A stretch of DNA of 64,000 nt, taken from positions 1 to 64,000 of the forward strand of contig JAQZBN010000005.1 of NCBI GenBank assembly GCA_029238935.1, in the 5' to 3' direction. Below the pieces are notes generated by a model. It worked only from the letters and a program-made list of their open reading frames with translations, ran no database searches and was not told where the DNA came from. Of the stretch, positions 25,042 to 33,527 are shown piece by piece. The position numbers were made by a program, and so were the translations under genes. Positions within the stretch are counted from its first letter, which is position 1. Every line of letters starts with the position of its first letter. The DNA comes from Herbinix sp. GTDB taxonomy: Bacteria; Bacillota; Clostridia; Lachnospirales; Lachnospiraceae.

Positions 25042-25422
25042 ATGAGCAAAAAGTCTGATAATCCCTTATTACTTCTTGATAATAGTAATATGACCTCCCT
25101 CATCAATGAAGGTGAGTTCAAATGTACTAATATGAGCTTTGAAGAAGCTAGAGAAATCATTGGAATGTACGACATTGACGATATCCTTGTCTGTTTTAAC
25201 CATCCTGACATTTTTAACATTATCTTTAACTACATTGGAATCCCAAAAAAAGATTATACCTACAAAAATATTCGCAACATGAGAGTTCATCAGGACGCAA
25301 TTATTTTCAAGTTATACACGACTCAATCCGAGACCCAACCCATGATACAGATAGACGGAGTAGAAGCTAAGAAGATACAGAATATCTATGTTTATTGCCA
25401 GCATATTACTAGATTAAAATAA
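25042..25422 (+). CDS. Small protein, possibly DUF1874/STIV B116-like
   Basis: A 126-residue soluble protein; ATG 25042 follows AAGGAG. It has a consensus promoter, a leader hairpin and its own terminator, so it is a single-gene unit. The pattern 'LLLLDNSNMTSLI..GEF', then MSFEEAREIIG, NIIFNYIGI and 'VHQDAIIFKLYT' resembles DUF1874 proteins (first structurally described in an archaeal virus), where an Asn-rich strand, a 'lt.eEA' helix, a histidine-bearing helix and a 'GD.alvf.l' strand occur in that order. The conserved Gly-Asp is His-Gln-Asp here, so the match is tentative. Function unknown; no catalytic motif seen. Confidence 0.6.
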   Translation: MSKKSDNPLLLLDNSNMTSLINEGEFKCTNMSFEEAREIIGMYDIDDILVCFNHPDIFNIIFNYIGIPKKDYTYKNIRNMRVHQDAIIFKLYTTQSETQPMIQIDGVEAKKIQNIYVYCQHITRLK

Positions 25423-25452
25423 AGTTTTATAAATAATAAAGTATAGTTTCTT

Positions 25453-25486
25453 AAGGGAAGTCCGTTTTGGACTTCCCTTGATTTTT
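25453..25486 (+). terminator. Terminator after the DUF1874-like gene
   Basis: AAGGGAAGTCC (25453-25463) pairs with GGACTTCCCTT (25469-25479), followed by GATTTTT. Confidence 0.88.
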
Positions 25487-25502
25487 GGCTTAGTTTCTCG
25501 CT

Positions 25503-26318
25503 CTATTTTTGGTTTCCAAACAACTTACGAAATTCATAAGGACTATAGCCTGTATTCAGGTGAAAGAAATGCGAGAAAGCACTACTCTCCTCAAACCCAA
25601 CCTGTAGCATAATCGAATTGATCGGTATCTCAGTATTTTCCAACAAGCTTTTCGCTATTTCACATCGTAAATTATTAATGTATTTCCCAGGTGCCATACC
25701 GGTCTTACTTTTAAACATACGAATGAAGTAGTTTGGGTGCATATGCATTATATCTGCCAATTCAGTAATCGTTGGTTTTTTACCTAAGTTCGTTTTGATA
25801 TAATGCAACACCTTGTTAAAATCATTGCTTCCTCCGGATTGATTAACGTTGCCACTGTTTTCACTGAGGGAAAGGTAGATTGAGAATAGTTCCAATAACT
25901 TCGCATTTCTTCTTAGCTCCTCCGATAAAGTGGTGCAAGGCATGTTAATTGCCTGAAAGCATTCTACTAATGCTGTGTCATCCTTTACATCTACAAAGAG
26001 CGGCAATCGATAACTCTTGTCAATGCTTTCTCCTCCTACATCTAATTTGAAATGGACCCAATGCTTTGTAAGATAGTTGTCATTGATATGGTAGAAGGAG
26101 TGTCGCGTACCAGCAGGAATAAAAAAAAGTCTCCTCGGTTGCCCTTGATAGACCGTATCTCCTACTTTAATCTCGCACTCTCCACTCGTTATGTAATAGA
26201 ACTTACTGTAAACACAATTCTGATTATATCCATGCCATCTCTCGTTTAAATGAATATAGCTACCGTAATAATACGCTATAAACAAATTTGAAAAATGATC
26301 AAACTTTATTATTTCCAT
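25503..26318 (-). CDS. AraC-family transcriptional regulator
   Basis: A 271-residue regulator. An N-terminal cupin-like sensor domain (residues 10-150; YYITSGECEIKVGDTVYQGQPRRLFFIPAGTRHSF) is followed by two helix-turn-helix motifs (PTITELADIMHMHPNYFIRMFKSKTG and INSIMLQVGFEESSAFSHFFHLNTGYSPYEFR), the AraC/XylS DNA-binding pair. The cupin is the type that binds sugars. It is divergent from the alpha-L-fucosidase gene across a 135-base intergenic region, so it most likely controls that gene in response to fucosylated glycans; the ligand is inferred from this neighbour. Confidence 0.92.
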   Translation of the reverse strand: MEIIKFDHFSNLFIAYYYGSYIHLNERWHGYNQNCVYSKFYYITSGECEIKVGDTVYQGQPRRLFFIPAGTRHSFYHINDNYLTKHWVHFKLDVGGESIDKSYRLPLFVDVKDDTALVECFQAINMPCTTLSEELRRNAKLLELFSIYLSLSENSGNVNQSGGSNDFNKVLHYIKTNLGKKPTITELADIMHMHPNYFIRMFKSKTGMAPGKYINNLRCEIAKSLLENTEIPINSIMLQVGFEESSAFSHFFHLNTGYSPYEFRKLFGNQK

Positions 26319-26405
26319 AGTTCTACCTCAGATGATATGATTAAATAATAGGTTAATTTTTTACAATATTTTGTTTGTTTTATCATAACACCTATTCCAC
26401 GTATT

Positions 26406-26414
26406 TGCTATACT
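26406..26414 (+). promoter_or_regulatory. Extended -10 box before the fucosidase gene
   Basis: TGCTATACT (26406-26414) is an extended -10 without a good -35, consistent with activator-dependent expression by the divergent AraC regulator. Confidence 0.5.
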
Positions 26415-26453
26415 TTTGTTATCAGTTCACATTTCATTTTGGAGGATAACGCA

Positions 26454-27764
26454 ATGACATTATATGAAGAACGCAAGCTACGTACCGAGTGGTTCCGTCA
26501 GGACAGATTCGGAATGTTTATTCATTGGGGGCTATATTCAATTCCTGCTCGCGGCGAATGGGTAAAAAGTTGGGAGAAGATATCTACGGAGGCTTATCAG
26601 CAATATTTTGACGAGTTTAATCCTACTCGCTACAATCCGAAAGAGTGGGCAAAAGTCGCAAAAAATGCTGGTATGAAATACGCAGTATTAACAGCAAAGC
26701 ATCATGACGGTTTCTGCTTGTTTGACTCCGAGTATACCGACTATAAAAGCACTAATACCAAATGCAAAAGGGACTTAGTCAGGGAATATATTGAAGCATT
26801 TCGTGCAGAAGGTATTAAAATAGGGCTCTACTACTCTCTGATTGACTGGCATCATCCGGATTTCCCTCATTACGGCGACAATCAGCATCCGATGAGGGAT
26901 AATGAGAGCTATAAAGGGGTAGAGCATCACTGGGATAATTACACCACCTATTTTCATAATCAGGTTCGCGAGCTGCTGACTAACTACGGAAAGATTGATC
27001 TTTTATGGTTCGACTTTTCTTACCAAAACAAAGCGCTGGAAGGGACACAGTTTGAATTTATGAGTGGAGAAACCTGGAAGGCCACGGAACTAGTGAAAAT
27101 GATTCGTTCCATTCAACCGGATGTTATTATTGATAACCGTCTGGGTGGTGATTGTAAGAAAGCGGAACCGGAATTTTATTCAGGAGACTTTGCATCTCCA
27201 GAGTGTATGATGCCTACAGATCCAATCCTTGATGAGGTGGGTCGCCCTGTTCCTTGGGAATTATGCTTAACTCTTGATAACAACTGGGGTTATGCAAAGC
27301 ACAAGCCTAGTAATTATAAAACCACCAGGAACGTCATTGAGATGCTGGTAGAATGTGTGTCGATGGGCGGAAATATGTTAATCAATGTAGGACCGAATGC
27401 AAAAGGTGAAATTCCAAAAGAAAGTATTCGAATCTTATCTGAGGTTGGGGAATGGATGAAGAAAAACTCTGAAAGTATCTATGGCTGTACGACAAGCGAT
27501 TTCCCGATACCACGCTTTGGCCGATATACTCAGAACGGTAAAATGCTCTATGCTCACGTGTATCATCGTTTTACGGATGCTGTTTGTTTACCGGGCCTTG
27601 GAAACAAAGCGAAGAAAGCACGCCTGTTGGAAGATGGTTGTGAGTTATCCATGTCAAGACCTTGGAATGCCTTTGTCAATGGTTCTGAGGATTTATATAT
27701 TGATCTTGGTATTCCAGGTCTGTATGATGAGAATGATACTGTAATAGCGATTGAATTGCTATAG
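26454..27764 (+). CDS. GH29-type alpha-L-fucosidase
   Basis: A 436-residue protein from ATG 26454, which has TTGGAGG 9 bases upstream; an upstream TTG lies within that site and is not the start. The N-terminal WFRQDRFGMFIHWGLYSIPARGEW, then YAVLTAKHHDGFCLFDS, IGLYYSLIDWHHPDF and IDLLWFDFSY, are the GH29 alpha-L-fucosidase signatures; the Asp in LWFDF is the expected nucleophile position. There is no signal peptide or carbohydrate-binding module, so the enzyme is cytoplasmic and acts on imported oligosaccharides. No transporter gene adjoins it. The divergent AraC gene is the likely regulator. Confidence 0.9.
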   Translation: MTLYEERKLRTEWFRQDRFGMFIHWGLYSIPARGEWVKSWEKISTEAYQQYFDEFNPTRYNPKEWAKVAKNAGMKYAVLTAKHHDGFCLFDSEYTDYKSTNTKCKRDLVREYIEAFRAEGIKIGLYYSLIDWHHPDFPHYGDNQHPMRDNESYKGVEHHWDNYTTYFHNQVRELLTNYGKIDLLWFDFSYQNKALEGTQFEFMSGETWKATELVKMIRSIQPDVIIDNRLGGDCKKAEPEFYSGDFASPECMMPTDPILDEVGRPVPWELCLTLDNNWGYAKHKPSNYKTTRNVIEMLVECVSMGGNMLINVGPNAKGEIPKESIRILSEVGEWMKKNSESIYGCTTSDFPIPRFGRYTQNGKMLYAHVYHRFTDAVCLPGLGNKAKKARLLEDGCELSMSRPWNAFVNGSEDLYIDLGIPGLYDENDTVIAIELL

Positions 27765-27807
27765 TATCGATAAGCTAACATACCTATATAATTTAGCCTT
27801 AAAACTA

Positions 27808-27852
27808 AGAACTCCAAGGATAGGCCATGAGTCTATCTATTGGGGTTCTTTT
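27808..27852 (+). terminator. Terminator after the fucosidase gene
   Basis: AGAACTCC pairs with GGGGTTCT with additional internal pairs (CCAA/TTGG, ATAG/CTAT), followed by TTTT. Confidence 0.78.
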
Positions 27853-27949
27853 ACACCTAAGTCAACTTTTATTACATCTTATCATCAAATAGTTTATCCA
27901 GTTCTTTTGACCCTAATGCAAGCTTTGTGATTGTTTTATGCACAATGAA

Positions 27950-27975
27950 ATACGCCCCTTGGGATTGGGGCGTAT
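27950..27975 (-). terminator. Hairpin downstream of rubrerythrin
   Basis: ATACGCCCC (27950-27958) and GGGGCGTAT (27967-27975) form a perfect 9-bp stem followed on the minus strand by TTTCATTG. It lies in the 316-base stretch 27765-28080, which otherwise holds only the fucosidase terminator and no gene I can support. Confidence 0.6.
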
Positions 27976-28080
27976 CTCTGGTGTTGGGAACTATATATTA
28001 GGGAGTATATACAACGGGGGATTATATATACTTTAGGAAATAAGCTTTTGTTATATCTATGAACTTGTTCATACGATATA

Positions 28081-28623
28081 TTAATTGAAATATCTGCTAA
28101 GTAACCCCTGGAAAGCCTTACCGTGTCTAGCTTCATCCTTAGCCATCTCATGAACGGTATCATGGATTGCATCCAAATTAGCAGCCTTAGCGCGGGATGC
28201 AAGGTCCTTCTTACCCATGCATGCACCATTCTCAGCTTCTACTCTTAATTCCAGGTTCTTCTTTGTACTATCAGTTACAACTTCGCCTAAAAGCTCAGCG
28301 AATTTTGCAGCATGTTCTGCCTCTTCCCAAGCTGCTTTCTCATAATATAAGCCGATCTCAGGATATCCTTCTCTGTGAGCTACTCTTGCCATAGCAAGGT
28401 ACATACCTACTTCAGTACATTCACCCATATAGTTTGCTCTAAGGTCTTTGATAATATCTTCGCTAACACCCTTTGCAACACCTACTACATGCTCATCAGC
28501 CCAAGATAACTCTCCGGACTGCTCTGCGAATTTGGTGGAAGGTGCTTTACAGATTGGACATGAGTCTGGAGCGCTATCTCCTTCATGAACATAACCACAT
28601 ACCTGACATACATACTTTTTCAT
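28081..28623 (-). CDS. Reverse rubrerythrin (rubredoxin domain first)
   Basis: A 180-residue protein from ATG 28623, with AAAGGAG upstream; an ATG 24 bases earlier lacks a site. Residues 1-38 form a rubredoxin domain ([12 protein letters not shown]...CPICKAP, two CxxC pairs), followed by a four-helix ferritin-like diiron domain with the ligand motifs [23 protein letters not shown] and DEARHGKAF. The domain order is reversed relative to classical rubrerythrin, as in clostridial reverse rubrerythrins that reduce H2O2 and O2 with NADH via redox partners. PerR lies 258 bases upstream on the same strand and shares its operator. Confidence 0.94.
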   Translation of the reverse strand: MKKYVCQVCGYVHEGDSAPDSCPICKAPSTKFAEQSGELSWADEHVVGVAKGVSEDIIKDLRANYMGECTEVGMYLAMARVAHREGYPEIGLYYEKAAWEEAEHAAKFAELLGEVVTDSTKKNLELRVEAENGACMGKKDLASRAKAANLDAIHDTVHEMAKDEARHGKAFQGLLSRYFN

Positions 28624-28677
28624 ATTATAATTCTCCTTTTTCGTCATTGAATTAAATTTATTTCATGATTACTTCTT

Positions 28678-28734
28678 AGTAATAGTAATCATTACTGATA
28701 TTCATATAATATACTATAAACAATACTTTGTCAA
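28678..28734 (-). promoter_or_regulatory. Rubrerythrin promoter with PerR-type operator
   Basis: On the minus strand TTGACA (28734-28729), 17 bases, TATTAT (28711-28706). Just downstream, covering the start region, lies plus-strand AGTAATAGTAATCATTA (28678-28694), which contains the palindrome AGTAAT-C-ATTACT. It matches 15 of 17 bases of the site before perR at 29284-29300. Confidence 0.78.
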
Positions 28735-28835
28735 TACCTTATTGATAACTTTTTTATTTATTTTCCATTATATTCATCATCTAGCTTAATATCAGTACCG
28801 ACCTATTACCATATATTTATATTAAAATACATAAT

Positions 28836-28869
28836 AAAAAAGAGTTGAAGAATGGTTTCTTCAACTCTG
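28836..28869 (-). terminator. Terminator of perR
   Basis: AGAGTTGAAGAA (28842-28853) pairs perfectly with TTCTTCAACTCT (28858-28869); on the minus strand it is followed by TTTTTTATT. Confidence 0.88.
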
Positions 28870-28881
28870 ATTTATCCAGCG

Positions 28882-29265
28882 CTATTCTTTGCAATCCGGG
28901 CATAGACCATAAAAGAAAGTAATGTGACCTTCAATCCTACCATCAAAACCTGCTCCTGCTATGACATTAATATGTTCGATGGACTCCATCTCTAAGTCAA
29001 CAACTCTGCCACATTTGTTACATAAGAAATGATAATGGGGTTTCGGGTTGCCGTCATAACGGTCACTGCCATCTTGACAGTTTAGTTTTAACACTTCCCC
29101 TTGTTCTGCTAACATATTGAGGTTCCGATATACGGTCCCTAAGCTTATGTTTGGATACGATTTGCGTATATGCATATACACAGTATCCGCTGTAGGATGC
29201 TCTTTCGTTTGCGCAAGGTATTCCTTGATTGCTTCTCTTTGACGACTGTACTTAATTACTGGCAT
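28882..29265 (-). CDS. perR: PerR-type Fur-family repressor
   Basis: A 127-residue Fur-family protein. The N-terminal winged helix (YSRQREAIKEYLAQTKEHPTADTVYMHIRKSYPNISLGTVYRNLNMLAEQG) is followed by the dimerisation domain with PHYHFLCNKCGRVVDLE (structural zinc CxxC) and a second CPDC near the C-terminus. The His and Asp positions (DRYDGNPKPHYHF) suit the PerR regulatory metal site, in which histidine oxidation by peroxide causes release. Its neighbour rubrerythrin carries the same operator. Repression of itself and rubrerythrin is thus strongly suggested. Fur or Zur specificity is not excluded by sequence alone. Confidence 0.88.
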   Translation of the reverse strand: MPVIKYSRQREAIKEYLAQTKEHPTADTVYMHIRKSYPNISLGTVYRNLNMLAEQGEVLKLNCQDGSDRYDGNPKPHYHFLCNKCGRVVDLEMESIEHINVIAGAGFDGRIEGHITFFYGLCPDCKE

Positions 29266-29283
29266 ATCGAGTCACTCCATTGC

Positions 29284-29328
29284 AATAATAGTAATTATTA
29301 TTATATATTACTTTTTTTCTTACGTCAA
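29284..29328 (-). promoter_or_regulatory. perR promoter with operator
   Basis: On the minus strand TTGACG (29328-29323), 17 bases, TATAAT (29305-29300). The plus-strand site AATAATAGTAATTATTA (29284-29300) overlaps the start region; arms AATAATA and TATTATT (29284-29302) are a perfect inverted repeat around 5 bases. It is nearly identical to the rubrerythrin site. Confidence 0.78.
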
Positions 29329-29331
29329 GAA

Positions 29332-30924
29332 TTACTTTCTATTTGCAGGCTCGATATTAATACTTTTACCTTTAATCTTAGCAGTTTTCATAACTTGGAT
29401 TACTTCGGATGCATATTCTCTCGGAACTTCAACAAAGGTATACTTATCATACATATCAATACTTCCGATTAACTTTCCTGGCATTCCGGTTTCTCCAGCA
29501 ATGGCACCAAGGATATCACCAGGCCTTACATTTTGCTTTTTACCTAGGTTTACAAACAATCGAACCATTCCTGCTTCCGCACCGGTATCACCAAAATCAA
29601 CGAGAGATTTTTCATCTTCTGCTTTTGTAGGATCATCGCCCATGGATAACTTTAAGAATGCTGCAGCTACGTCCAGAGAGGTATAATTTTCTGCATTTAC
29701 TCTTGCGTCAATTAAATCGATCATTTTCGATAGGTCTTCATTCTGTATAATGGAATGGATCTTATCCAATATCTTTTCCGCTTTTACTGCTGTTACATCA
29801 TTAATAGAAGGAATTGGTTGAACTTTGATCTTTGTTTTACAATAGTTCTGTATATCTCTTAATTTATATACTTCCTTACCAACAACCAGTGTAAAGGCTC
29901 TTCCTTCTCTACCTGCTCTACCGGTACGACCAATTCTGTGTACATAATACTCATCATCCTGAGGAACATCATAATTAAATACTGCTTCTACATCATCAAC
30001 ATCAATACCTCTTGCAGCCACATCGGTTGCAACCAGGATTTCTGTTCTACCATTACGGAAGGAGTTCATAACACGATCTCTTTGTTGTTGCTTTAAATCT
30101 CCATGAAGGCCCTCTGCAAAGTATCCTCTACCCTGTAACGCTATGGTTAATTCATCTACCTGTTTTTTCGTATTACAGAATACTAAGGATAACTTAGGGT
30201 TATACATATCAAGAAGTCTTGATAATACTTCTTCTTTATTCTTAGGACTCACTTCATAATAGTACTGCTCTATCTTAGGAACGGTAAGCTCCTTCTTTAC
30301 TACTTTAATGATTTCTGCATTTTTCTGATAGGTTCTTGCAATTTCTAAAATCGGTCCCGGCATAGTAGCTGAGAATAACACCGTCTGTCTTTCTTCCGGA
30401 ACGTCCCGAAGTATGGTCTCAATATCTTCACGAAAACCCATGTTTAACATCTCATCTGCTTCGTCTAAGACAATCATCTTAACCTTATCAAATTTTACTG
30501 TTTTTCTTCTCATATGATCCATAACACGACCCGGGGTTCCGATCATTATCTGAGTACCGGCCTTTAAGGATCTAATTTGTTTGGATATTTCCTGTCCTCC
30601 GTAGATCGGAAGTGTTTTAATTCCATGCATAAATAAAGCTAATTTTCTAAATTCTTCAGCAACCTGGATAGCCAGCTCTCTTGTCGGGCATAATACCACT
30701 GCCTGTAAAGCTCTTTCTCTTTGATCGATGCTCTGCAGTAATGGAATACCAAACGCTGCTGTCTTTCCGGTACCTGTCTGTGCTTGGCCTACAATATCTT
30801 TTCCTGATAAAATTGCAGGAATTGCTTTCGCCTGTATCGGTGATAATTCTTCAAATCCCATCTCCTCCACTGCTCTAAGAATTTGGGGATTTAAATCCAT
30901 TTCTTCAAATCTGATTGTTTCCAT
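29332..30924 (-). CDS. DEAD-box ATP-dependent RNA helicase (DeaD/CshA type)
   Basis: A 530-residue protein from ATG 30924 (AAAGGAAA upstream). Helicase motifs run in order: Q motif LSPIQAKAIPAIL, motif I AQTGTGKTAAFG, DEAD (VLDEADEMLNMGF), SATM, and motif VI HRIGRTGRAGREG. The C-terminal domain (MVRLFVNLGKKQNVRPGDILGAI...GKLIGSIDMYDKYTFVEVP) is the DbpA-type RNA-binding domain, so it probably acts in ribosome assembly or cold adaptation. The reading frame is intact and of normal length. A hairpin at 31041-31074 lies in its upstream region. Confidence 0.94.
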   Translation of the reverse strand: METIRFEEMDLNPQILRAVEEMGFEELSPIQAKAIPAILSGKDIVGQAQTGTGKTAAFGIPLLQSIDQRERALQAVVLCPTRELAIQVAEEFRKLALFMHGIKTLPIYGGQEISKQIRSLKAGTQIMIGTPGRVMDHMRRKTVKFDKVKMIVLDEADEMLNMGFREDIETILRDVPEERQTVLFSATMPGPILEIARTYQKNAEIIKVVKKELTVPKIEQYYYEVSPKNKEEVLSRLLDMYNPKLSLVFCNTKKQVDELTIALQGRGYFAEGLHGDLKQQQRDRVMNSFRNGRTEILVATDVAARGIDVDDVEAVFNYDVPQDDEYYVHRIGRTGRAGREGRAFTLVVGKEVYKLRDIQNYCKTKIKVQPIPSINDVTAVKAEKILDKIHSIIQNEDLSKMIDLIDARVNAENYTSLDVAAAFLKLSMGDDPTKAEDEKSLVDFGDTGAEAGMVRLFVNLGKKQNVRPGDILGAIAGETGMPGKLIGSIDMYDKYTFVEVPREYASEVIQVMKTAKIKGKSINIEPANRK

Positions 30925-31040
30925 ATAAATTTCCTTTCTCGTACATCTCTTCAATTATATTTCCCGCCATCTGCTCTTCCTATGTACTTAGTCTTTCCGG
31001 ATTCGCAGTTTATATAGTAAATTTTCATCTAATAATCCAC

Positions 31041-31074
31041 AAAAAAGCTCTTAGTCTGCCTCGGACCAAGAGCT
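31041..31074 (-). terminator. Terminator between ygiQ and the DEAD-box gene
   Basis: On the minus strand AGCTCTT-GGTC pairs with GAC-T-AAGAGCT and is followed by TTTTTT. It most likely ends the lipoprotein-ygiQ transcript; it could also act as an attenuator in the helicase leader. Confidence 0.75.
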
Positions 31075-31165
31075 GATACAAGTTAAATACATATTCTATT
31101 TTTAAACAGATTTCTTGCGTAGTATATCACGCAACGTTTTTCTTGTCAAGGGTTTTCCTTCTTCG

Positions 31166-33523
31166 CTATTTTTTCGAAGATTTGGTATGATTCTTATTCT
31201 GCGTTGATTTTTGTTTGTTATTGCCAGAACTTTTAATGAAATCCGAGTTATGATTCAAGCTTTCATTTCTATTGGCCTTACCTTCTGATCTTAGCTTTTT
31301 GCCATCAAACTTATTCTGACCCTTATCGGTTCCATATTTATTAGAACTTTTATCCGATGTATATTTACCCTGAGTTTTATCGGATCCATATTTAATCTGA
31401 CCCTTATCCGATGCATATTTACTTTGGTTTTTATCGGTTCCATATTTAATCTGACCTTTATCCGATGTATATTTACCCTGACTTTTATCGGATCCATATC
31501 TATTCAGACCTTTATCCGCTGTAATCTTATTCTTCTCGAATTGGTTATTCTTACTATATGGATTTCCTTGCTTTGTGGAAGCATTCTTATGATCCTGTTT
31601 CTTGTAATTACTCCTATTCTCTTGCCTTTCAGAAACATTCCTACTTTCCTGCTTACCATTTCTACTTTCTTGTTTTACGGATGTTTTTTTATACTCCTGA
31701 GCCAACTGTTGCTTTTCTTTGTTAAGAAGTCGTGGTCGTACCAGGCACTTTTTATCAAAACCGATTAAATCAGTACGGTTTGCCTTTGTTAATGCCTCTA
31801 CCACCAAAGCGTAATTCTTTGGATTTCGGTATTGGATCAACGCTCTTTGCATTGCTTTTTCATGTGGTGACTTCGGTACATAAACTTCCTTCATCGTTCT
31901 TGGATCAAGACCGGTATAATACATACAGGTTGAAATCGTGGACGGTGTTGGATAAAAGTCCTGTACCTGCTCCGGCATATAACCGATATCCCGTAAGTAT
32001 TCCGCTAAGGCAATCGCTTCTTTTAATGTGGATCCGGGATGGGAGGATATGAGATAGGGAACAACAAACTGCTTCTTTCCCATCTTCTCATTTACCTTCT
32101 TGTATTTTGCAACAAACTCTTCATAAACAGAATTGGCTGGTTTACCCATCAATTCCAATACATTGTCGCTGATGTGCTCGGGAGCCACCTTTAACTGACC
32201 ACTGACATGATGTTCGCACATTTCCTTCATAAAGGTTTCATCGGGATCTTTTACGAGATAATCATATCGAACACCGGAACGGATAAATACCTTCTTTACG
32301 TTTGGTAGATTTCTTAATTTTCGAAGTAAAGCCAGATAATCCTGATGATCAATCTTTAAACTTTTACAAGGGGTCGGATATAAACATTGCTTATTGACAC
32401 AGGCACCCTTGGCATTTTGCTTTTCACAGGCAACATGTCTGAAATTTGCAGTAGGACCACCTACATCATGGATATAGCCTTTGAAATCCTTATCCCACAC
32501 TAGTTGAGACGCCTCTGCAACAATGGATTCATGACTTCTCGTCTGAAGTATTCTTCCCTGATGGAAGGTTAAAGCACAGTAATTACATCCGCCAAAGCAT
32601 CCTCGGTTACTGATCAAACTAAATTTTACTTCTTCTATGGCAGGGATTCCACCCTTTTCTATATAGGACGGATGATAATCCCTCATATAAGGAAGAGCAT
32701 ATACCCTATCCATCTCAGCTTGAGTTAAGGGCTTCGATGGTGGATTTTGCACGACATACTCATGCTCACTATACTGTTCTACAAGACGTCTTCCAGTATA
32801 AGGATCCGTATTAATGTATTGAATATAGAAGCTCCTAGCAAACTCTTCTTTACTTTCAAGAATGCGTTGAAAACTCGGCAACATCTGAGCATCATATACG
32901 GAGTCTAAATTCTTCGCTTTAAATACGGTACCGTTAATAAACGTGATATCTTTGATCTCAATTCCACTTTGCAGTGCATCTGCTATCTCAACAATAGAAT
33001 GCTCGCCCATACCATAGGAGATAAGATCTGCCTGGGAATCAAGCAATATGGATCTTTTTACCTTATCACTCCAATAGTCGTAATGAGCGAGTCTTCGCAG
33101 ACTCGCCTCAATACCTCCGATAATAATCGGAACTTCTTTATATACTTTACGGATTAAATTGCAATAAACAACCGTAGCATAATCGGGTCGTTTCCCCATC
33201 TCGCCGCCGGGTGAATACGCATCCGTCTGTCTTTTTTTCTTTGCAACGCTATAATGGTTCACCATGGTATCCATATTACCGCCACTTACTAAGAATCCAA
33301 GTCGAGGGGTTCCTAATACTGTAATGCTGTTGTTGTCTTTCCAGTCCGGTTGTGCTATGATACCTACTTTATAACCGTTGCTCTCCAATATCCTGCTAAT
33401 GATAGCCGGACCAAAGGAAGGATGATCGACGTACGCATCCCCTGTTATAAAGACAAAGTCGCATTGCTCCCAGCCCCTTTGTTCCATATCTTCTTTGGAT
33501 ATTGGTAAATAATCTTTTATCAT
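31166..33523 (-). CDS. YgiQ-family radical SAM protein with repeat-containing basic tail
   Basis: A 785-residue protein. The N-terminal region (FVFITGDAYVDHPSFGPAII, IEASLRRLAHYDYWSDKVKRSI) is the UPF0313/YgiQ signature, and the radical SAM motif is CFGGCNYCALTFHQG (near residue 312). The DUF3362-type part ends near residue 600. After it come about 170 basic, low-complexity residues. Residues about 675-737 are seven 9-residue repeats of the type K-Y-x-S/T-D-K-x-Q-x. YgiQ proteins are usually shorter, so the tail is unusual; its charge suggests nucleic acid or ribosome binding. The true substrate of YgiQ is unknown. It starts 4 bases after the lipoprotein gene. Confidence 0.9.
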   Translation of the reverse strand: MIKDYLPISKEDMEQRGWEQCDFVFITGDAYVDHPSFGPAIISRILESNGYKVGIIAQPDWKDNNSITVLGTPRLGFLVSGGNMDTMVNHYSVAKKKRQTDAYSPGGEMGKRPDYATVVYCNLIRKVYKEVPIIIGGIEASLRRLAHYDYWSDKVKRSILLDSQADLISYGMGEHSIVEIADALQSGIEIKDITFINGTVFKAKNLDSVYDAQMLPSFQRILESKEEFARSFYIQYINTDPYTGRRLVEQYSEHEYVVQNPPSKPLTQAEMDRVYALPYMRDYHPSYIEKGGIPAIEEVKFSLISNRGCFGGCNYCALTFHQGRILQTRSHESIVAEASQLVWDKDFKGYIHDVGGPTANFRHVACEKQNAKGACVNKQCLYPTPCKSLKIDHQDYLALLRKLRNLPNVKKVFIRSGVRYDYLVKDPDETFMKEMCEHHVSGQLKVAPEHISDNVLELMGKPANSVYEEFVAKYKKVNEKMGKKQFVVPYLISSHPGSTLKEAIALAEYLRDIGYMPEQVQDFYPTPSTISTCMYYTGLDPRTMKEVYVPKSPHEKAMQRALIQYRNPKNYALVVEALTKANRTDLIGFDKKCLVRPRLLNKEKQQLAQEYKKTSVKQESRNGKQESRNVSERQENRSNYKKQDHKNASTKQGNPYSKNNQFEKNKITADKGLNRYGSDKSQGKYTSDKGQIKYGTDKNQSKYASDKGQIKYGSDKTQGKYTSDKSSNKYGTDKGQNKFDGKKLRSEGKANRNESLNHNSDFIKSSGNNKQKSTQNKNHTKSSKK
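31313..31501 (-). repeat. In-frame 27/54-bp tandem repeats in the ygiQ 3' end
   Basis: The DNA repeats with a 54-bp period (for example TATCCGATG at 31351, 31405 and 31459), each made of two 27-bp subunits encoding nine residues. About seven subunits are present. High identity between 54-bp units suggests recent expansion or homogenisation. Confidence 0.8.
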
Positions 33524-33527
33524 AATT

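Noticed and set aside
27936-28394. Extra frames opposite the rubrerythrin gene
   Set aside because: They are antisense shadows without ribosome binding sites; the rubrerythrin frame carries all metal motifs.
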